Positions 5,388 to 6,769 of a DNA stretch of 6,769 bases are shown here, in pieces (positions within the stretch are counted from its first letter, which is position 1; every line of letters starts with the position of its first letter). The translations under genes and the position numbers were made by a program. The notes beneath the pieces are model-generated. The model was not told the DNA's origin. It saw nothing but the letters and a program-made list of their open reading frames with translations, and did no database searches. Origin of the DNA: Hyphomicrobiales bacterium (GTDB lineage: Bacteria > Pseudomonadota > Alphaproteobacteria > Rhizobiales > Aestuariivirgaceae); NCBI GenBank assembly GCA_025362535.1, contig JANYGE010000123.1, positions 1 through 6,769 on the forward strand. Reading direction: 5' to 3'.

Positions 5388-6769
5388 GAAAATCGACGGT
5401 GCAAAATGCAAGTAGTGAAACCTCGCAATGGGACACTCTTAAGGGTCTCTTGCCGTTGCTTTGGCCGAAGGGCCGAACCGATCTGAAAATCCGCGTGGTG
5501 CTGGCCTTGGCACTGCTTGTTGTTTCCAAAATAATCACGGTGCTCACACCTTATGCGTTTAAGGCTGCCACCGATCTCTTGACGGCCAAGGGCGGTGTGG
5601 AGTTGGCCTTGCTCAGCGTACCGTTTTTTATGGTGCTGGCTTATGGCATGGGTCGGATTTTCATGGTGGTGTTTGCGCAAATGCGCGATGCTATATTTGC
5701 CAAAGTGGGCCAACGCGCCGTGCGGGAATTGTCTTTCAGCACATTCCGTCACCTGCATGCGCTCTCATTGAAGTTCCATCTGGAGCGGCGGACCGGAGGC
5801 CTCAGCCGCATTATTTCGCGCGGCATCAATGGTGTCGATTCGGTTCTACGCTTTTCATTGTTCAACACATTCCCGACAGCACTTGAAATCGCCATGGTGT
5901 GCGGCGTGCTCGCCTATTCATTTGGCTGGCTCTATGTTCTTGTGATCGTCATCACTGTAATCACCTATCTGTGGTTCACCTATTGGGCCACCGAACGCCG
6001 CATTGATATTCGCCGCACTATGAATGAAGCGGACAATGACGCCGGCACCAAAGCTATCGATAGCTTGCTCAATTTCGAAACCGTCAAATATTTCGGCAAC
6101 GAAGCCCATGAGGCCGAGCGTTATGATTCGTCGATGGCAATTTATGAAAAAGCTGCCGTGCGCACCTGGGTCTCGCTTGCTGTGCTCAACGCCGGGCAAG
6201 CCGCGATTTATTCTGTGGGCCTAACTATCGTGATGGTCATGGCGGGATGGTCTATTCTCAAAGGCAATTCCACCATTGGCGATTTTGTAATGATCAACGC
6301 TTTGATGATCCAGCTCTATATGCCGCTGAATTTTATTGGCTCATCTTACCGCGAAATCAAGCAAGGCCTCATTGATGTGGAAGGAATGTTTGGCATTTTG
6401 CGCGAGAATGCCGAAATTGCCGATAAGCCAGACGCACCAGATTTCAAACCGGCCAAGGGTGATATTGTCTTTGAGAATGTCAGTTTCGCCTATGACGTCG
6501 CACGTCCTATTCTGAAAAATATTTCTTTGCATGTGCCCGCCGGAAAAACCGTGGCTATTGTTGGGCCATCTGGTGCCGGAAAATCCACCATCTCGCGGTT
6601 GTTGTTCCGTTTCTATGATGTCACCTCCGGCCGCATCTTAATCGATGGTCAAAATGTTTCGGATGTTAAGCAGGCCTCATTGCGCAAAGCCATTGGCATG
6701 GTGCCGCAAGATACGGTGCTGTTCAATGATACAGTGCGCTATAATATCCGCTATGGCAGACCAGATGCC
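5384..6769 (+). CDS. Atm1/ABCB7-type ABC half-transporter, permease fused to ATPase (partial, 3' end outside window)
   Basis: Open for 462 codons to the window edge. Residues about 38-325 are the six-helix exporter membrane domain; about 358 onward is the ATPase, with A-loop Tyr (FAY, 370), Walker A GPSGAGKST (394-402) and Q-loop VPQDTVLFND (440-449). The ABC signature, Walker B and H-loop lie beyond the window. NFETVKYFGNE (230-240) and DTVRYNIRYG are hallmarks of the Atm1/ABCB7/HMT1 group, which exports glutathione-linked sulfur or metal compounds and works as a homodimer in the inner membrane. Residues Y195, R206, R210, N269, Q272, G319 and R323 coincide, from memory, with glutathione-contact positions of Novosphingobium Atm1. 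There is no in-frame ATG before residue 83 (5630), which would lose helix 1, so the start is TTG 5384 (AAGG nine bases upstream, overlapping the LysM stop as TTGA) or GTG 5399. It is probably translated with the LysM gene. Confidence 0.92.
   Translation, partial: MRKSTVQNASSETSQWDTLKGLLPLLWPKGRTDLKIRVVLALALLVVSKIITVLTPYAFKAATDLLTAKGGVELALLSVPFFMVLAYGMGRIFMVVFAQMRDAIFAKVGQRAVRELSFSTFRHLHALSLKFHLERRTGGLSRIISRGINGVDSVLRFSLFNTFPTALEIAMVCGVLAYSFGWLYVLVIVITVITYLWFTYWATERRIDIRRTMNEADNDAGTKAIDSLLNFETVKYFGNEAHEAERYDSSMAIYEKAAVRTWVSLAVLNAGQAAIYSVGLTIVMVMAGWSILKGNSTIGDFVMINALMIQLYMPLNFIGSSYREIKQGLIDVEGMFGILRENAEIADKPDAPDFKPAKGDIVFENVSFAYDVARPILKNISLHVPAGKTVAIVGPSGAGKSTISRLLFRFYDVTSGRILIDGQNVSDVKQASLRKAIGMVPQDTVLFNDTVRYNIRYGRPDA

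Noticed and set aside
5312..5758. Minus-strand frame of 148 codons at the exporter start
   Set aside because: Opposite a well-matched Atm1 membrane domain; no family resemblance or ribosome site.

Overview
The window looks like a chromosomal segment of an alphaproteobacterium, most likely of the order Hyphomicrobiales (Rhizobiales). This rests on protein style (an RarD-type EamA permease, a LOG-family protein beside a LysM envelope protein and an Atm1-type exporter, and a GC-rich palindromic element read as PSPLAGEGG / PLPQGERV), on moderately high GC and on tightly overlapping genes. The placement is inference; no rRNA or tRNA is present to confirm it.

Left block (1-3248, + strand): the 3' end of cysS (cysteinyl-tRNA synthetase), a small DUF559/Vsr-like nuclease-fold protein, cimA (citramalate synthase) and rarD (EamA-family permease). 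The four genes overlap by 4, 4 and 1 bases (ATGA, ATGA, TAATG), so they almost certainly form one translationally coupled transcript. The start of the DUF559 gene holds the most unusual structure in the window: two copies of a roughly 55-base GC-rich palindromic element in inverted orientation (299-354 and 382-434). Both appear to be translated as the N-terminus of the protein.

Middle (3245-3847, - strand): a LOG-family (TIGR00730) nucleoside-5'-monophosphate phosphoribohydrolase. It converges on rarD, and the two stop codons share a TTAA, so no terminator can lie between the genes.

Right block (3969-6769, + strand): a 121-base divergent spacer, then a membrane-anchored protein with Pro/Ala-rich linkers, two Ig-like beta domains and a C-terminal LysM domain. 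It overlaps by TTGA with an Atm1/ABCB7-type ABC half-transporter whose 3' end lies outside the window. The transporter lacks an ATG start and has to begin at TTG or GTG. The LysM protein and the exporter form a second likely operon at the cell envelope.

Most of the content is conserved core metabolism, transport and envelope genes. I see no CRISPR array, insertion sequence, phage gene or RNA gene. The candidate for something less described is the inverted palindromic pair fused in frame to a nuclease-fold gene.
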